A DNA stretch of 64,000 bases from Clostridiales bacterium (GTDB lineage Bacteria > Bacillota > Clostridia > Oscillospirales > Acutalibacteraceae). The translations under genes were made by a program, and so were the position numbers. Where the stretch lies: positions 23,065 to 87,064 of the forward strand of contig DXYF01000033.1 in assembly GCA_019415945.1 (NCBI GenBank). Reading direction: 5' to 3'. Positions 23,533 to 33,471 of this stretch are shown in pieces (within the stretch, counting starts at the first letter, position 1; the number at the start of each line of letters is the position of its first letter). A model generated the notes under the pieces. That model did no database searches, was not told the origin of the DNA, and worked only from the letters and a program-made list of their open reading frames with translations.

Positions 23533-23991
23533 ATGAAAGTTGATGATTTGATTCTACAGCTTCAGGATGTTATTAACGATGCAAAGGCGATCCCGTTTTC
23601 AAGCGGCAAGGTAATGGTTAGCAGTGATGAAATCTATGATATTATCGACCAGATTCAGGACGCTATGCCGGCTGAGGTCAGACAGGCTAAAAACATTGTT
23701 TCTGACAGGAAGCAGATTCTTTCCGAGGCTAACCGCGAGGGCGAAAGCATCATAAGAGCTGCGGAGGAACGCAAAAAGGCTATGCTTAATCAGAATGAGA
23801 TTGTCAGAGAGGCTCAGGCAAAGGCTAAGGAGATTGTCGATGACGCAAAGCAGAAGTCTGCCGAAATAAGAAAGGCTGCCAATGTTTATGTTGACAGTAT
23901 CATTAAGCGTACGGAAGAGAGCATTGCTTCACAGCTTGACGAAATCAAAAAGACAAGAGCAAATATTTTAAATTCTCAGAAATCAAAGTAA
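23533..23991 (+). CDS. Coiled-coil protein, ATPase/DivIVA-like annotation
   Basis: This 152-residue, highly charged and helical protein has a short N-terminal domain (about residues 1-45) and a long coiled coil rich in Ala, Glu, Lys and Arg (about 50-145). Proteins of this type follow coaD in many ruminococci and are labelled ATPase-like or V-ATPase-subunit-like because of the coiled coil; no nucleotide-binding motif is visible. GGAGTGG precedes ATG 23533 closely. It ends the operon before a strong terminator. A role in division or membrane organisation is only a guess. Confidence 0.75.
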   Translation: MKVDDLILQLQDVINDAKAIPFSSGKVMVSSDEIYDIIDQIQDAMPAEVRQAKNIVSDRKQILSEANREGESIIRAAEERKKAMLNQNEIVREAQAKAKEIVDDAKQKSAEIRKAANVYVDSIIKRTEESIASQLDEIKKTRANILNSQKSK

Positions 23992-24068
23992 TTTATATTT
24001 TGTATTTTGCTCAAACCGTAGATATTATCTGTCGGTATCGGGGTGGAATCCTAAAAAGAAATATTCAG

Positions 24069-24096
24069 GCGGCAGCACCAAGCTGCCGCTTTTTTG
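24069..24096 (+). terminator. Terminator of the uvrC-rsmD-coaD operon
   Basis: GCGGCAGC at 24069-24076 pairs with GCTGCCGC at 24082-24089, followed by seven T. Confidence 0.92.
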
Positions 24097-24174
24097 TTCG
24101 ATTATTTACGATTGTCTGAATCGTTTGCAAATACCGTATTGATTATGACGGATAAATTCGGTATAAGTATAAAT

Positions 24175-24216
24175 AAAAAACGCTGAACGGTACAAACATC
24201 CGTTCAGCGTTTTTCT
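24175..24216. terminator. Terminator of putP (works in both directions)
   Basis: AACGCTGAACGG ending at 24190 and CCGTTCAGCGTT starting at 24200 form a perfect stem flanked by A-run and T-run, so it can stop transcription from both sides. It lies just beyond the putP stop. Confidence 0.9.
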
Positions 24217-24226
24217 GCTGTAGTTA

Positions 24227-25792
24227 TTAGATTTCGATAGTTTTGATAGACTCAAATTCATCAATAATTTCTTTTGACGGTTTTTTTGTAAGAAGTGAAA
24301 CCACGACATTGACGACAAGTGCCAACACAAATCCCAGAACAAGGGAGTAAAGGTCTGTGGCTTTATATAGAGTTGTTCCGTTTACTATCGGCAGATAGTC
24401 CCAGATTATAACGGTTAAAGCACCGGTTGCCATACCCGATATTGCACCTGCAAGTGTTGAGCGTTTCCAGAACAGTGCAAGAAGTACAAGGGGTCCGAAT
24501 GCGGAACCGAAGCCTGCCCAAGCGTCGGATACAAGCGACATAATGCTTGACGACGGATTCAATGCGATGAAGAAAGCTACAACGGCTACTATGATTACAG
24601 CTATTTTGCCTACCCAAAGAGCTTTTTTCTCAGTTGCGTTTTTATCTATTCCTACATAAATATCCTCTGACACAGACGAGGCTGTTACAAGAAGCTGGCT
24701 GTCTGCGGTTGACATGATAGCAGCTAAAATTCCGCAAAGGAAAATGCCGCCGATAAAGATTAAAATTCCGTTTCCTGAGAAAAGCTGCTGAATTGTTCTG
24801 ATAAACACTGTTTCGCTTGTCGAGCCGTCAAGCGTAGTGTTGAGGTATCCCCTTGCAACAAGACCTATAAGGCAGGAAGCGGCAAGCGAAATTACTACCC
24901 AAGTAATTGCAATTTTTCTTGATTTTTTAATTTCACTGTTGCTTTTAACTGCCATAAATCTTATGAGAATATGGGGCATACCGAAGTATCCCAGTCCCCA
25001 TGCAAGATTTGATATTATTGAAACAGCAGATACGGGAGAACCGTCGCCGTTCTTCATAAAGTTGAGATAGTCCTCCGGGTTTGAAACACCGTTTGCAACG
25101 ATAGCGTCTGAAAACGCGGTGTTATAAGTAAGTGTTGCATATGCGAGAACGGGAACAGACATAATGGCAACGAGCATAAGCATACCCTGTACAAAGTCGG
25201 TAACGCACACAGCCTTAAAGCCGCCCATAAATGTGTAAATAAGAATTACAAGTGCCGCAACACAAAGACCTACTATGTAAACAGTATTATAATTTCCGCT
25301 GTCCGTATTTCCGTCCGAGAACAGTGTTGCAAACAGCTTTGCGCCTGAACTGAATGCAGACGCGGTATAAACCGTAAAGAATATTGCAATAATCACTGCC
25401 GAAACAATTTTTATAATGCCTTTTTTGTCACGGTAGCGGTTTTGGAAAAAGCTTGGTATTGTAAGAGAGTTTCCCGCAACAATGGTGTATTTTCTCAGCC
25501 TTGCGGATACTATGTACCAGTTAAGTATTGTTCCTATTAAAAGGCCGATCGCTATCCAGATTTCGCCTGTTCCGGCGAGGTAAATCGAACCGGGAAGCCC
25601 CATAAGAAGCCAACCGCTCATATCGGACGCCTGGGCAGAGAGTGCAGCAGTCCAGCCGCCTAAGTTTCTTCCTCCCAAAAAGTAGTCCTCATTATTTTTT
25701 GTTCCTTTTGAGCATACAACGCCGATTATTATCATTATTATAAGGTAAGCGGCAAATGCACTCAAGACGATGATGTTTTCTGTACTAATCAT
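24227..25792 (-). CDS. putP: Sodium/proline symporter, SSS family
   Basis: About thirteen hydrophobic segments and the family marks Asp-Tyr-Phe-Leu-Gly-Gly-Arg-Asn-Leu-Gly-Gly-Trp, Ala-Ser-Asp-Met-Ser-Gly-Trp-Leu-Leu-Met-Gly-Leu-Pro-Gly and Ala-Ile-Met-Ser-Thr-Ala-Asp-Ser-Gln-Leu-Leu identify a solute:sodium symporter close to PutP, which imports proline with sodium. The protein has 521 residues. ATG 25792 is chosen for the CAGGAGG site. It is a single gene with its own terminator, so it probably serves nutrient or osmolyte uptake. Proline specificity is inferred from the family. Confidence 0.93.
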   Translation of the reverse strand: MISTENIIVLSAFAAYLIIMIIIGVVCSKGTKNNEDYFLGGRNLGGWTAALSAQASDMSGWLLMGLPGSIYLAGTGEIWIAIGLLIGTILNWYIVSARLRKYTIVAGNSLTIPSFFQNRYRDKKGIIKIVSAVIIAIFFTVYTASAFSSGAKLFATLFSDGNTDSGNYNTVYIVGLCVAALVILIYTFMGGFKAVCVTDFVQGMLMLVAIMSVPVLAYATLTYNTAFSDAIVANGVSNPEDYLNFMKNGDGSPVSAVSIISNLAWGLGYFGMPHILIRFMAVKSNSEIKKSRKIAITWVVISLAASCLIGLVARGYLNTTLDGSTSETVFIRTIQQLFSGNGILIFIGGIFLCGILAAIMSTADSQLLVTASSVSEDIYVGIDKNATEKKALWVGKIAVIIVAVVAFFIALNPSSSIMSLVSDAWAGFGSAFGPLVLLALFWKRSTLAGAISGMATGALTVIIWDYLPIVNGTTLYKATDLYSLVLGFVLALVVNVVVSLLTKKPSKEIIDEFESIKTIEI

Positions 25793-25831
25793 TCTTTCCT
25801 CCTGAATTTCAAATTTGTTATACATACACAT

Positions 25832-26254
25832 CTATAGTATCAAAATTATGTAAAAAAATCAAGCAATTAGTAAAATGAGGGGGAACAATTTGAAAACTGA
25901 GTTTGCGGTTTAAACGGTTGTGTGTGAACTGCTTGTTTTTGTTAGCAAACGTGTAGAAATAAGTACATATTTTTTAAGAAAACATTGACAATTATAGTCA
26001 AATTATGTATAATGTAGTAGAAATGGAAATAAATACAATTGAACAATTAATATTATTATTAGGAACGGCTGAAATTAATTTATGCAGTTTTATATGTTAT
26101 TGAGTGTTATGTTATGGGAAGAGTTTAAGTTAATGGTAATATGATTAGAATGAAGTAAACAAAGTATCATGTGGCTTGAAAATTTAATTACGCATATTAA
26201 TAGAATGAATTCCAAGGTAATTCCAACTTGATTTATTAAAAAGAAGGGTAGAAT
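25832..26254. other. Long AT-rich leader region before the S8 protease
   Basis: It holds a consensus promoter (25985-26013) and then about 235 nt of untranslated leader. A 20-codon frame (26082-26144) is present but has no good ribosome site; nothing else is recognised. The first 150 bp belong to the putP promoter side. Confidence 0.5.
25985..26013 (+). promoter_or_regulatory. Consensus sigma-A promoter of the protease-acyltransferase pair
   Basis: TTGACA at 25985-25990 and TATAAT at 26008-26013 are separated by exactly 17 bp. The next gene on this strand begins 240 bp downstream. Confidence 0.85.
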
Positions 26255-28192
26255 ATGAAAATGAAATTATTAAGAAGGATGTTTTGCATTTTATTTGCTT
26301 TTACCGTAGTATCAACTATGCTGGTTTATCCCAATGAAGTTTTTGCGAAGGATAATTATAAAGATAAAATAAATTGTATACTCGCTGATAAACTTGATAA
26401 TATGGGTGAAAGTGATACTATTGATGTATCTGTATGGTTTAAAGATATAGATGAATCAAAACTTATTGACAGAACTGAATTAGAAATTGAGAATAAAATT
26501 AAGTCTAATGAATTAAACAATTCTGTTAGTGAAGTTTTAAAATTATCGTCTGTTAAACAACTGGACAATGATATAATTGAAAGGATAAAAAAAGCAGACA
26601 AAGTAACAAGCGTTGAAGATGTAAATAAAGTGATATCAATAAAACGAAAAATTGCCTCTGATATGTATAAGGAAAATAATAAATTGTTTTTAAATAAATT
26701 TTTATCTGAAAAAAATCAAAAACAATCTATAATTTATGTATCGCGATATTCTCCAAATGTATTAATGTCACTGACAAAAAAGGAAATTTTAAATATAAGT
26801 AAATTGGAATGTGTCAATGAGATATTTGCTTATGATAGTGCTTATGAATCATTATCAGTAGATAATGATTATGTTAATACAAATATTTCATCATTAGATT
26901 CGTTAAATTATAATTTTTCCACATATATGTTTGATATGACAGGTATTGAAACTATGCGTGACACCTATAATTTTACAGGTGAAGGCGTTAAAATTGGAAT
27001 GTTAGATTATCCTTTTGCCAATTCTGATGAAATAGATTATTTCGGAGAGGATACAATTCAGTTATACCATTGTTATGATTCTGGTTTGATAAATGCTTAT
27101 ACTTCTCACGGAAATGCTAATGCATGTTTAATTGCGGGTAATTACTATAATGAAGAAACGGGTGACTCTTTTTTGGGTGCGGTGCCGGACGCAAAATTGT
27201 ACCTTTCATCCGGGTATAATTATAGACAAGCTTTAGAAACATTACTTGATAACGGTGTAAATGTTATTAATGCAAGCTTGCTTTATGGCGGAGATAATGC
27301 AAATGAATATGGAGATACATCAAAATGGATTGACCATATAGCATCTGTTCACCATGTGATTTATGTAGGTTCTGCCGGTAATTACGGCGAAAATACTGTA
27401 GGAAGCTCTCAAATGGGATACAATTCAATTACTGTTGGTTCTTGTAATAGCGATGGCGAGGTATCTGGCTTTTCTTCGTATTCTTCTAATGGATATTATA
27501 AACCAGACTTACTTGCCCCCGGAGAAAATATTATTTTACCGGCAACTAGAGATAGTAGTACTGATGCCCCAAGTGGATGGAGCGGAACTTCCATAGCAGC
27601 TCCTGTAGTAACCGGAGCAGTTGCACAGTTGTGTCAAGCAAGTCCGGTATTAGCCAGTAATCCTCGTTTGATGAAGTCTGTTTTATTGTCTGGTACCACG
27701 ATTAACAATTATATGGATGAGAATGAACTAATAACAACTACTACTGGGTCAAGTAATGCAAATAATGATTTTAGCAGGAAATATGGTGCAGGTATACTTA
27801 ATGTTGAAACTTCATATTTGATGTTTTCCGTTGATCAAACATATATTTCTGATACAATGTCACCTAAGGTTAATACTGCTACATATAATGTTAATATTAA
27901 CGCAACTGAAGGTCAACTTGTAAGAGTATGTGTTGTTTTTGATAAATATACTACAGTTCAAGGAAGTCATACAACAGGTAATACGGTTTCAAGTATAGTA
28001 GAACCATTTTATCTAAGTGTAACTGATCCGGATAATGTAAAATATTCCGCTTATAATTTGGGTGACACAAAAATCATGGTTTCGTTTGTGGCAGAGCGTA
28101 GTGGAAATTACACCATTTATTTAGCTCGTACCGGAAGACCTTCTAGTTATACCTCTAAATATAGTATTTCTGCTTGCGTACAAGATTGGTGA
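26255..28192 (+). CDS. Secreted subtilisin-like (S8) serine protease
   Basis: The signal peptide (about residues 1-31) is followed by a Lys/Glu/Asp-rich helical propeptide (32-215) and a subtilase domain. The catalytic triad is Asp251 (Gly-Met-Leu-Asp), His285 (Thr-Ser-His-Gly-Asn) and Ser446 (Gly-Thr-Ser-Ile-Ala-Ala-Pro), with the oxyanion Asn376 (Gly-Ser-Ala-Gly-Asn-Tyr). A C-terminal beta-rich domain spans about 530-645. It is 645 residues, AT-rich compared with neighbours, and ends 5 bp before the acyltransferase gene. The triad motifs are complete, so it is probably active; the Asp motif (Asp-Tyr-Pro) is unusual, as subtilases normally read Asp-Ser/Thr-Gly. It may mature a surface or secreted product. 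Confidence 0.9.
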   Translation: MKMKLLRRMFCILFAFTVVSTMLVYPNEVFAKDNYKDKINCILADKLDNMGESDTIDVSVWFKDIDESKLIDRTELEIENKIKSNELNNSVSEVLKLSSVKQLDNDIIERIKKADKVTSVEDVNKVISIKRKIASDMYKENNKLFLNKFLSEKNQKQSIIYVSRYSPNVLMSLTKKEILNISKLECVNEIFAYDSAYESLSVDNDYVNTNISSLDSLNYNFSTYMFDMTGIETMRDTYNFTGEGVKIGMLDYPFANSDEIDYFGEDTIQLYHCYDSGLINAYTSHGNANACLIAGNYYNEETGDSFLGAVPDAKLYLSSGYNYRQALETLLDNGVNVINASLLYGGDNANEYGDTSKWIDHIASVHHVIYVGSAGNYGENTVGSSQMGYNSITVGSCNSDGEVSGFSSYSSNGYYKPDLLAPGENIILPATRDSSTDAPSGWSGTSIAAPVVTGAVAQLCQASPVLASNPRLMKSVLLSGTTINNYMDENELITTTTGSSNANNDFSRKYGAGILNVETSYLMFSVDQTYISDTMSPKVNTATYNVNINATEGQLVRVCVVFDKYTTVQGSHTTGNTVSSIVEPFYLSVTDPDNVKYSAYNLGDTKIMVSFVAERSGNYTIYLARTGRPSSYTSKYSISACVQDW

Positions 28193-28197
28193 TATAT

Positions 28198-29334
28198 ATG
28201 TCTGAACCCCAAATAACCGATAATTCAATAAATCTTAATTTCAAGGTGTTGTCGGTAATCGGAATAATAATAATAGTGTCAGGACATTGCTATCACGGCG
28301 GGTTGCCCTTTTTAGGATATGATTGGTTCCCTACATATTCGTTTAATTTGTCTTTATTCGTGTTTATTTCAGGGTATTTTTATAAAGATAAACATGAGGA
28401 TAATCCATTGCGTTATATTTGGAACAGGACTAAGCGTTTATTGATCCCGGCATATTTGTGGAATATTGCATATGGATTGTTTGTTGCACTCATGTCAAAT
28501 TTTGGTTACACAATCGGAGCGGAGCCAAATCCTTATAATTTATTTGTTATGCCTTTTTTTGATGGCGAAGCGTTCGTGTATAATTTGGGATCGTGGTTTG
28601 TTTATCCGCTGTTTTTAGTGTATGTTTTTAATGTTTTATTTAGAAAATTACTAAAGGCTCTAAAATTGGATAAAGAATATTTGATTTTGATTATTTATAT
28701 TTTTATAGGTATTATTGCAATACAATTTCTTATAGAGAATAAGACTGTAAAAATAGAAGGACCCTTACTTTTGTTTTTTAGAGCTATGTTTTTTATTCCT
28801 TGCTTTGAGTTTGGTCGTTTTTATAAAACAAAGCTTGAAAAACACGACAATCTTAACAGTATTGCATATTTTGCAGTGATTTTTGCTATACAGCTTATCC
28901 TGCTGACATTTTGTGAAAATCTTGAGTATACGCCGTCAAAATGCACACAGTTTTTAAACGGAAGCATTGTGCCGTATATTACATCAATAACCGGTATAGC
29001 CTTTTGGTTGAGGATATCCAAATTATTAACTCCGATGATAAAGAATTGGAAATTTATACGGATTATTTCTGATAATACATATAGTATTATGATACATCAT
29101 ATGCTAGGTTTCATGGTGATGAAATGGCTATTCTATGCAATTAGTTTGATAACACCGTTGTTTAGTGATTTTAATATTCAATCATTAAAATCAAGTATAT
29201 GGTATTACTATCTTCCTAACGGGCTTTATCAATATGCATTGCTTTACTTAATAAGTGGATTGTTTGTACCAATATTAATTGCAATAATTTCTAAAAAAGT
29301 AAAGTGTAAGGCTTTACAGTTAATTAAAAAGTAA
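28198..29334 (+). CDS. Membrane acyltransferase, acyltransferase-3 family
   Basis: This 378-residue protein has about ten hydrophobic segments and the family motif Ser-Gly-His-Cys-Tyr-His-Gly-Gly, with the catalytic-type histidine near residue 29. It also has Phe-Ile-Ser-Gly-Tyr-Phe-Tyr, and His-His-Met-Leu-Gly-Phe near the end. Acyltransferase-3 enzymes move acyl groups to surface carbohydrates or glycopeptides. ATG 28198 follows the protease stop by 5 bp and has no clear ribosome site, so it is probably coupled. The AT-rich composition matches the protease, so both may have been gained together. The substrate is unknown. Confidence 0.85.
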   Translation: MSEPQITDNSINLNFKVLSVIGIIIIVSGHCYHGGLPFLGYDWFPTYSFNLSLFVFISGYFYKDKHEDNPLRYIWNRTKRLLIPAYLWNIAYGLFVALMSNFGYTIGAEPNPYNLFVMPFFDGEAFVYNLGSWFVYPLFLVYVFNVLFRKLLKALKLDKEYLILIIYIFIGIIAIQFLIENKTVKIEGPLLLFFRAMFFIPCFEFGRFYKTKLEKHDNLNSIAYFAVIFAIQLILLTFCENLEYTPSKCTQFLNGSIVPYITSITGIAFWLRISKLLTPMIKNWKFIRIISDNTYSIMIHHMLGFMVMKWLFYAISLITPLFSDFNIQSLKSSIWYYYLPNGLYQYALLYLISGLFVPILIAIISKKVKCKALQLIKK

Positions 29335-29428
29335 TTTTATCAGTAAAAATTGCCGGTGTTTTGAATATTAGCAGTTTTTAGGCTTTTTGTTAATAGTTGG
29401 GCAAACCGGAAAATGAATTGATGAAGAT

Positions 29429-29464
29429 AACAAGCGACAGTGAATAAGCTGTCGCTTGTTTTTG
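29429..29464. terminator. Terminator after the acyltransferase
   Basis: AACAAGCGACAG at 29429-29440 pairs perfectly with CTGTCGCTTGTT at 29449-29460, followed by T-rich sequence. Confidence 0.9.
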
Positions 29465-29731
29465 TATTGTATAACAAGAATTAAAAAAATTATTAAAAAC
29501 GTTTAAAACAATTAAAGTTAAAGCCTGCACTTTTTAGGATATTACTGTTATTATTAATGTTTTCATCGTACCTCCGTAACAATCACACAGAAAAAACAGA
29601 TTAAAAACAGTGTTATTGTTGATTTAAAGATTCAAAAGTAATATAATAAAAAATAACAGTTGTATTTTAACAGCAGTTTGGCTTTTATATAACTCTAAGG
29701 TCAGCTTATAATATGTAAACAGAGGGTAATT
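29465..29731. other. AT-rich intergenic region before alr
   Basis: Nothing substantial was recognised. On the minus strand a 10-codon frame (29566 to 29534) has a strong GGAGG site but encodes only a short hydrophobic peptide. A TATAATA-like -10 lies near 29706. Confidence 0.4.
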
Positions 29732-30910
29732 ATGGAATTTGTGAAAAGAACTTGGGCGGAAATTTCGCTTGATGCGGTCGAACATAATTTTAATGAAATA
29801 AAAAACAAAATCGCGGGCAAATCAAAAATTTGTTGTGTTATCAAGGCGGACGGATACGGTCACGGCGCTGTTGAGCTTGCACATATTTATGAAAAGCTCG
29901 GAGCGGATTTTTTTGCGGTTTCAAATATTGACGAGGGCGTGGAAATCAGAAAATCGGGATGTGCTCTCCCCATACTAATTTTGGGATACACACCTGTTTC
30001 GGAAGCTCAAAGGCTTTGCGAGAACAATATCTCACAGGCGGTTTTTTCGCTTGAGTACGCTCAGGCTCTTTCAAAACAGTGTCAAAAAATCGGCCGCATC
30101 TGCAAAATTCACATAAAAGCGGATACAGGAATGAGCAGAATAGGCTTTATGTGTCAGGAATTTCCGAGAGATAACTGTTCAATAGAGCAGATTGTGCAGG
30201 CTTGTAGTCTTCCAAACTTACAGCTTGAGGGATTGTTTACTCACTTTTGTGTTTCCGACGAGGCGGAGGAAGGCAAAGCCTTTACACAAAAGCAGTATCA
30301 AAATTTTATTCATGTAAAAACAAAGCTTGAGGAAGCGGGTTTGAATATAGAAATCTGCCATTGTTCAAACAGCGGGGCAATTGAAGATTACGCCGACACA
30401 TACTGCGATATGGTGAGAGCCGGAATTATTCTTTACGGCCTTTCGCCGTCACAGAAGCTTTGCGGAAAACTGAATCTTATTCCCGCAATGACGCTTAAAA
30501 CCTCGGTTGCGTATGTGAAAGAGCTTAAAAAAGGAGCAACTGTTTCTTACGGCAGAACATTTAAAGCAGACCACGATATGAAAATTGCTACCGTGCCGAT
30601 AGGCTACGCCGACGGTTATATACGCCGCAATGCCGAAAACGGTTATATGCTTGTAAACGGAAAGAAAGCGAAAATTGTGGGCAGAATATGTATGGATCAA
30701 ACAATGCTTGATGTTACGGATATTGACGGCGTTAAAGCAGGCGATGAGGCTGTTGTGTTCGGTACGGGAGATGACGGAGCGCCTACCGCCGATTTGATTG
30801 CTAGGAATACGGATACCATTAACTATGAGGTTGTCTGCCTTGTGGGCAAGCGAGTCCCGAGAATCTACTACAAAAACGGAATTGTTACGGATGTGATGTA
30901 TAAGCTATGA
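29732..30910 (+). CDS. alr: Alanine racemase
   Basis: Alr makes D-alanine for peptidoglycan. The PLP lysine is in Val-Ile-Lys-Ala-Asp-Gly-Tyr-Gly-His-Gly, and the catalytic Tyr is in Val-Ser-Tyr-Gly-Arg-Thr-Phe of the C-terminal barrel domain (Gly-Arg-Ile-Cys-Met-Asp-Gln). The length of 392 residues is usual. GAGGG precedes the ATG. Its stop overlaps the polA start by 4 bp (ATGA). Assignment is secure. Confidence 0.97.
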   Translation: MEFVKRTWAEISLDAVEHNFNEIKNKIAGKSKICCVIKADGYGHGAVELAHIYEKLGADFFAVSNIDEGVEIRKSGCALPILILGYTPVSEAQRLCENNISQAVFSLEYAQALSKQCQKIGRICKIHIKADTGMSRIGFMCQEFPRDNCSIEQIVQACSLPNLQLEGLFTHFCVSDEAEEGKAFTQKQYQNFIHVKTKLEEAGLNIEICHCSNSGAIEDYADTYCDMVRAGIILYGLSPSQKLCGKLNLIPAMTLKTSVAYVKELKKGATVSYGRTFKADHDMKIATVPIGYADGYIRRNAENGYMLVNGKKAKIVGRICMDQTMLDVTDIDGVKAGDEAVVFGTGDDGAPTADLIARNTDTINYEVVCLVGKRVPRIYYKNGIVTDVMYKL

Positions 30911-33471
30911 GATTACTTGTTATTGACGGAAACAGCATAGTAAACCGTGCGTATTACGGAATAAGACCGCTTACAACAAAGGACGGTCAGTTTACCCAAG
31001 CGATTTACGGTTTTCTTAATATGCTTTTAAAAATTAAGAACGAGGAGAATCCCGAAGCAGTGGCAGTGGCGTTTGACCTAAAGGCTCCTACTTTCAGGCA
31101 CAAAGCGTATTCGGGCTACAAGGCAAACCGCAAGGGTATGCCGGAGGAGCTTGCCTCGCAAATGCCGCCGTTAAAGGAGCTTTTGTCGCTTCTCGGATAC
31201 AAGATTGTCACATGCGAGGGTTATGAGGCTGACGATATTCTCGGAACCTTTGCAGACGCCTGCGAGAAAAGCGGCGACGAGTGTGTTATCGCAACGGGCG
31301 ACCGTGACAGCCTTCAGCTTGTTTCGGATAAAACAAGCGTACATCTTTGCACAAATAAGCAGGATATTTTATATACACCGCAAAAAATTATGGAGGAGTA
31401 CGGCGTTACTCCCAAAGAGCTTATTGAAATCAAGGCGATTCAGGGAGATTCCTCCGACAATATACCCGGAGTTGCGGGGATAGGGCCAAAGGGAGCCGGT
31501 GAACTGATAAAGAAATATCATTCGGTTGATTATATATATGAGCATATTGATGAACTTGACATAAAGGACGGCGTGCGTAATAAGCTGAAAAATTCAAAGG
31601 AAAATGCTTTGTTGAGCCGTATGCTGGGCGAGATTTGCAAAACCGTGCCGATTGATACAAACCCGCAAAGTTATGTCGTTAAAATGGACGACCCGGCAAA
31701 ATGCGAAAGGTATATGGCAAGGCTTGAGCTTTTTTCGCTTATGGAAAAGCTGGGTTTAAATGAAGCCCAAATTCCAAAGCAGATTGATACCGATACAAAG
31801 CCTCTTAAAATTGTACGAGAGTTTGACTGCGACAAGTTATTTGATGAGATAAAAAGTTTCGGTAAGCTTTATTTTAAATCGGAATTTGCGGGAAAAGAAT
31901 TAGAATCGTTTTCTTTGCTTTACGATGACAGCGTTTATATTTGCGGCAGCACAGAACTGTACAAAAAGCTGTTGTCTGATGAAGAAATTGAAAAATACAC
32001 CGGAAATTCTAAGGCGGTTTTCGCTTATGCGGACAGAAACAGCTTTGAAGTCAAAAGTCTTGTTTTTGACGCAGAGCTTGCCGCGTATCTGCTTGAGCCG
32101 TCGTCGAAGGATTACTCGGACGAAAACTTGTGCAGATTAAATTCAATAGAGCTTGCACAGACGGACAGCGAAGAGGATAAACCTTACAGAGTGCTTGCCG
32201 TTTATGATGTGCTGTGCGAAAAGCTTTATTCCGAAATCAAGGCAAACGAGCAGGAAAAACTTTTGAGCGAAATTGAGATACCGCTTGCAAATGTGCTTGC
32301 AAAAATGGAGAATATAGGCTTTGGCGTTGACAGACAGGGAATTGAAAATTACGGAAAAATTCTCTCTATGCAGATTAAAGCACTTGAAGCCGAAATATAC
32401 GAAAGTGCAGGGGTTAAGTTTAACATAAACTCCCCAAAACAGCTCGGCAAGGTTTTGTTTGAGGATTTGGGACTTCCGTGCAAGAAGAAAACCAAAAGCG
32501 GCTACAGCACCAACGCAGAAGTGCTTGAATCCCTTAAATACGATCATCCCGTTGTGGAAATGGTTTTGCAGTACCGCACGCTTTCAAAGCTTAACTCAAC
32601 CTACTGCGAGGGACTCTTAAAGGTTATTGAGGATGACGGAAGAATACACTCAAGTTTTAATCAGACAGAAACCCGCACGGGCAGAATAAGTTCCACGGAG
32701 CCGAATTTGCAGAATATTCCCGTTCGCACAGAGCTTGGCAGAGAGATGAGAAGATTCTTTTGTGCCAAAGACGGCTGGACGCTTGTTGACGCCGACTATT
32801 CTCAGATTGAACTGAGGGTGCTTGCACACATATCGCAGGACAAAAATATGATAGAAGCGTTTAAAAACAACGAGGATATACACGCGATAACGGCGTCGCA
32901 GGTTTTCGGTATGCCGCTTGATATGGTAACTCCGATAATGCGAAGCAGAGCCAAGGCGGTAAACTTCGGAATTGTTTACGGTATAGGTGCTTTTTCGCTT
33001 GCAAAGGACATCGGAGTAAGCAACAAGGAAGCTTCAAGCTACATCAAAAATTATCTTGCACATTACAGCGGCGTTGACGAATATATGAAAAATACCGTGG
33101 AGAAAGCAAAGCTTGACGGATATGTCGAAACGATGTTCGGAAGAAGGCGTTATCTTCCCGAGCTTTCTTCAAGCAAGCATACGCTCAGAGCGTTTGGAGA
33201 GCGAGTTGCGAGAAATATGCCGATTCAGGGAACGGCGGCGGATATAATCAAAATTGCTATGATAAAGGTCAATGAGCGAATAAAAAAAGAGGGACTGAAA
33301 GCAAGACTTATTTTACAGGTTCACGATGAGCTGATAGTGGAAGCACCTCTGGACGAAAGTATGCGGGTTGCAATGCTTTTGCAGGAGGAAATGGAAAACG
33401 CAGTTACGCTTTCGGTGCCGCTTACTGCTGATGCAGCAATAGGAAAGTCGTGGTATGATGCAAAAGGATAA
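30907..33471 (+). CDS. polA: DNA polymerase I
   Basis: PolA fills gaps and removes RNA primers. The 854-residue protein has an N-terminal 5'-3' exonuclease (Leu-Val-Ile-Asp-Gly-Asn-Ser, Ala-Thr-Gly-Asp-Arg-Asp-Ser). The middle domain has lost the Asp-x-Glu of a working 3'-5' exonuclease, and the C-terminal polymerase has motif A Asp-Ala-Asp-Tyr-Ser-Gln-Ile-Glu-Leu-Arg (about residue 627) and motif C Gln-Val-His-Asp-Glu-Leu (about 803). Loss of proofreading is common in Bacillota PolA. It overlaps alr at the start and the phosphatase gene at the end. Confidence 0.98.
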   Translation: MRLLVIDGNSIVNRAYYGIRPLTTKDGQFTQAIYGFLNMLLKIKNEENPEAVAVAFDLKAPTFRHKAYSGYKANRKGMPEELASQMPPLKELLSLLGYKIVTCEGYEADDILGTFADACEKSGDECVIATGDRDSLQLVSDKTSVHLCTNKQDILYTPQKIMEEYGVTPKELIEIKAIQGDSSDNIPGVAGIGPKGAGELIKKYHSVDYIYEHIDELDIKDGVRNKLKNSKENALLSRMLGEICKTVPIDTNPQSYVVKMDDPAKCERYMARLELFSLMEKLGLNEAQIPKQIDTDTKPLKIVREFDCDKLFDEIKSFGKLYFKSEFAGKELESFSLLYDDSVYICGSTELYKKLLSDEEIEKYTGNSKAVFAYADRNSFEVKSLVFDAELAAYLLEPSSKDYSDENLCRLNSIELAQTDSEEDKPYRVLAVYDVLCEKLYSEIKANEQEKLLSEIEIPLANVLAKMENIGFGVDRQGIENYGKILSMQIKALEAEIYESAGVKFNINSPKQLGKVLFEDLGLPCKKKTKSGYSTNAEVLESLKYDHPVVEMVLQYRTLSKLNSTYCEGLLKVIEDDGRIHSSFNQTETRTGRISSTEPNLQNIPVRTELGREMRRFFCAKDGWTLVDADYSQIELRVLAHISQDKNMIEAFKNNEDIHAITASQVFGMPLDMVTPIMRSRAKAVNFGIVYGIGAFSLAKDIGVSNKEASSYIKNYLAHYSGVDEYMKNTVEKAKLDGYVETMFGRRRYLPELSSSKHTLRAFGERVARNMPIQGTAADIIKIAMIKVNERIKKEGLKARLILQVHDELIVEAPLDESMRVAMLLQEEMENAVTLSVPLTADAAIGKSWYDAKG

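Noticed and set aside
29534..29566. Ten-codon minus-strand peptide with a strong GGAGG site
   Set aside because: It is too short to judge; nothing else suggests a toxin or leader, and the next gene on that strand is far away.
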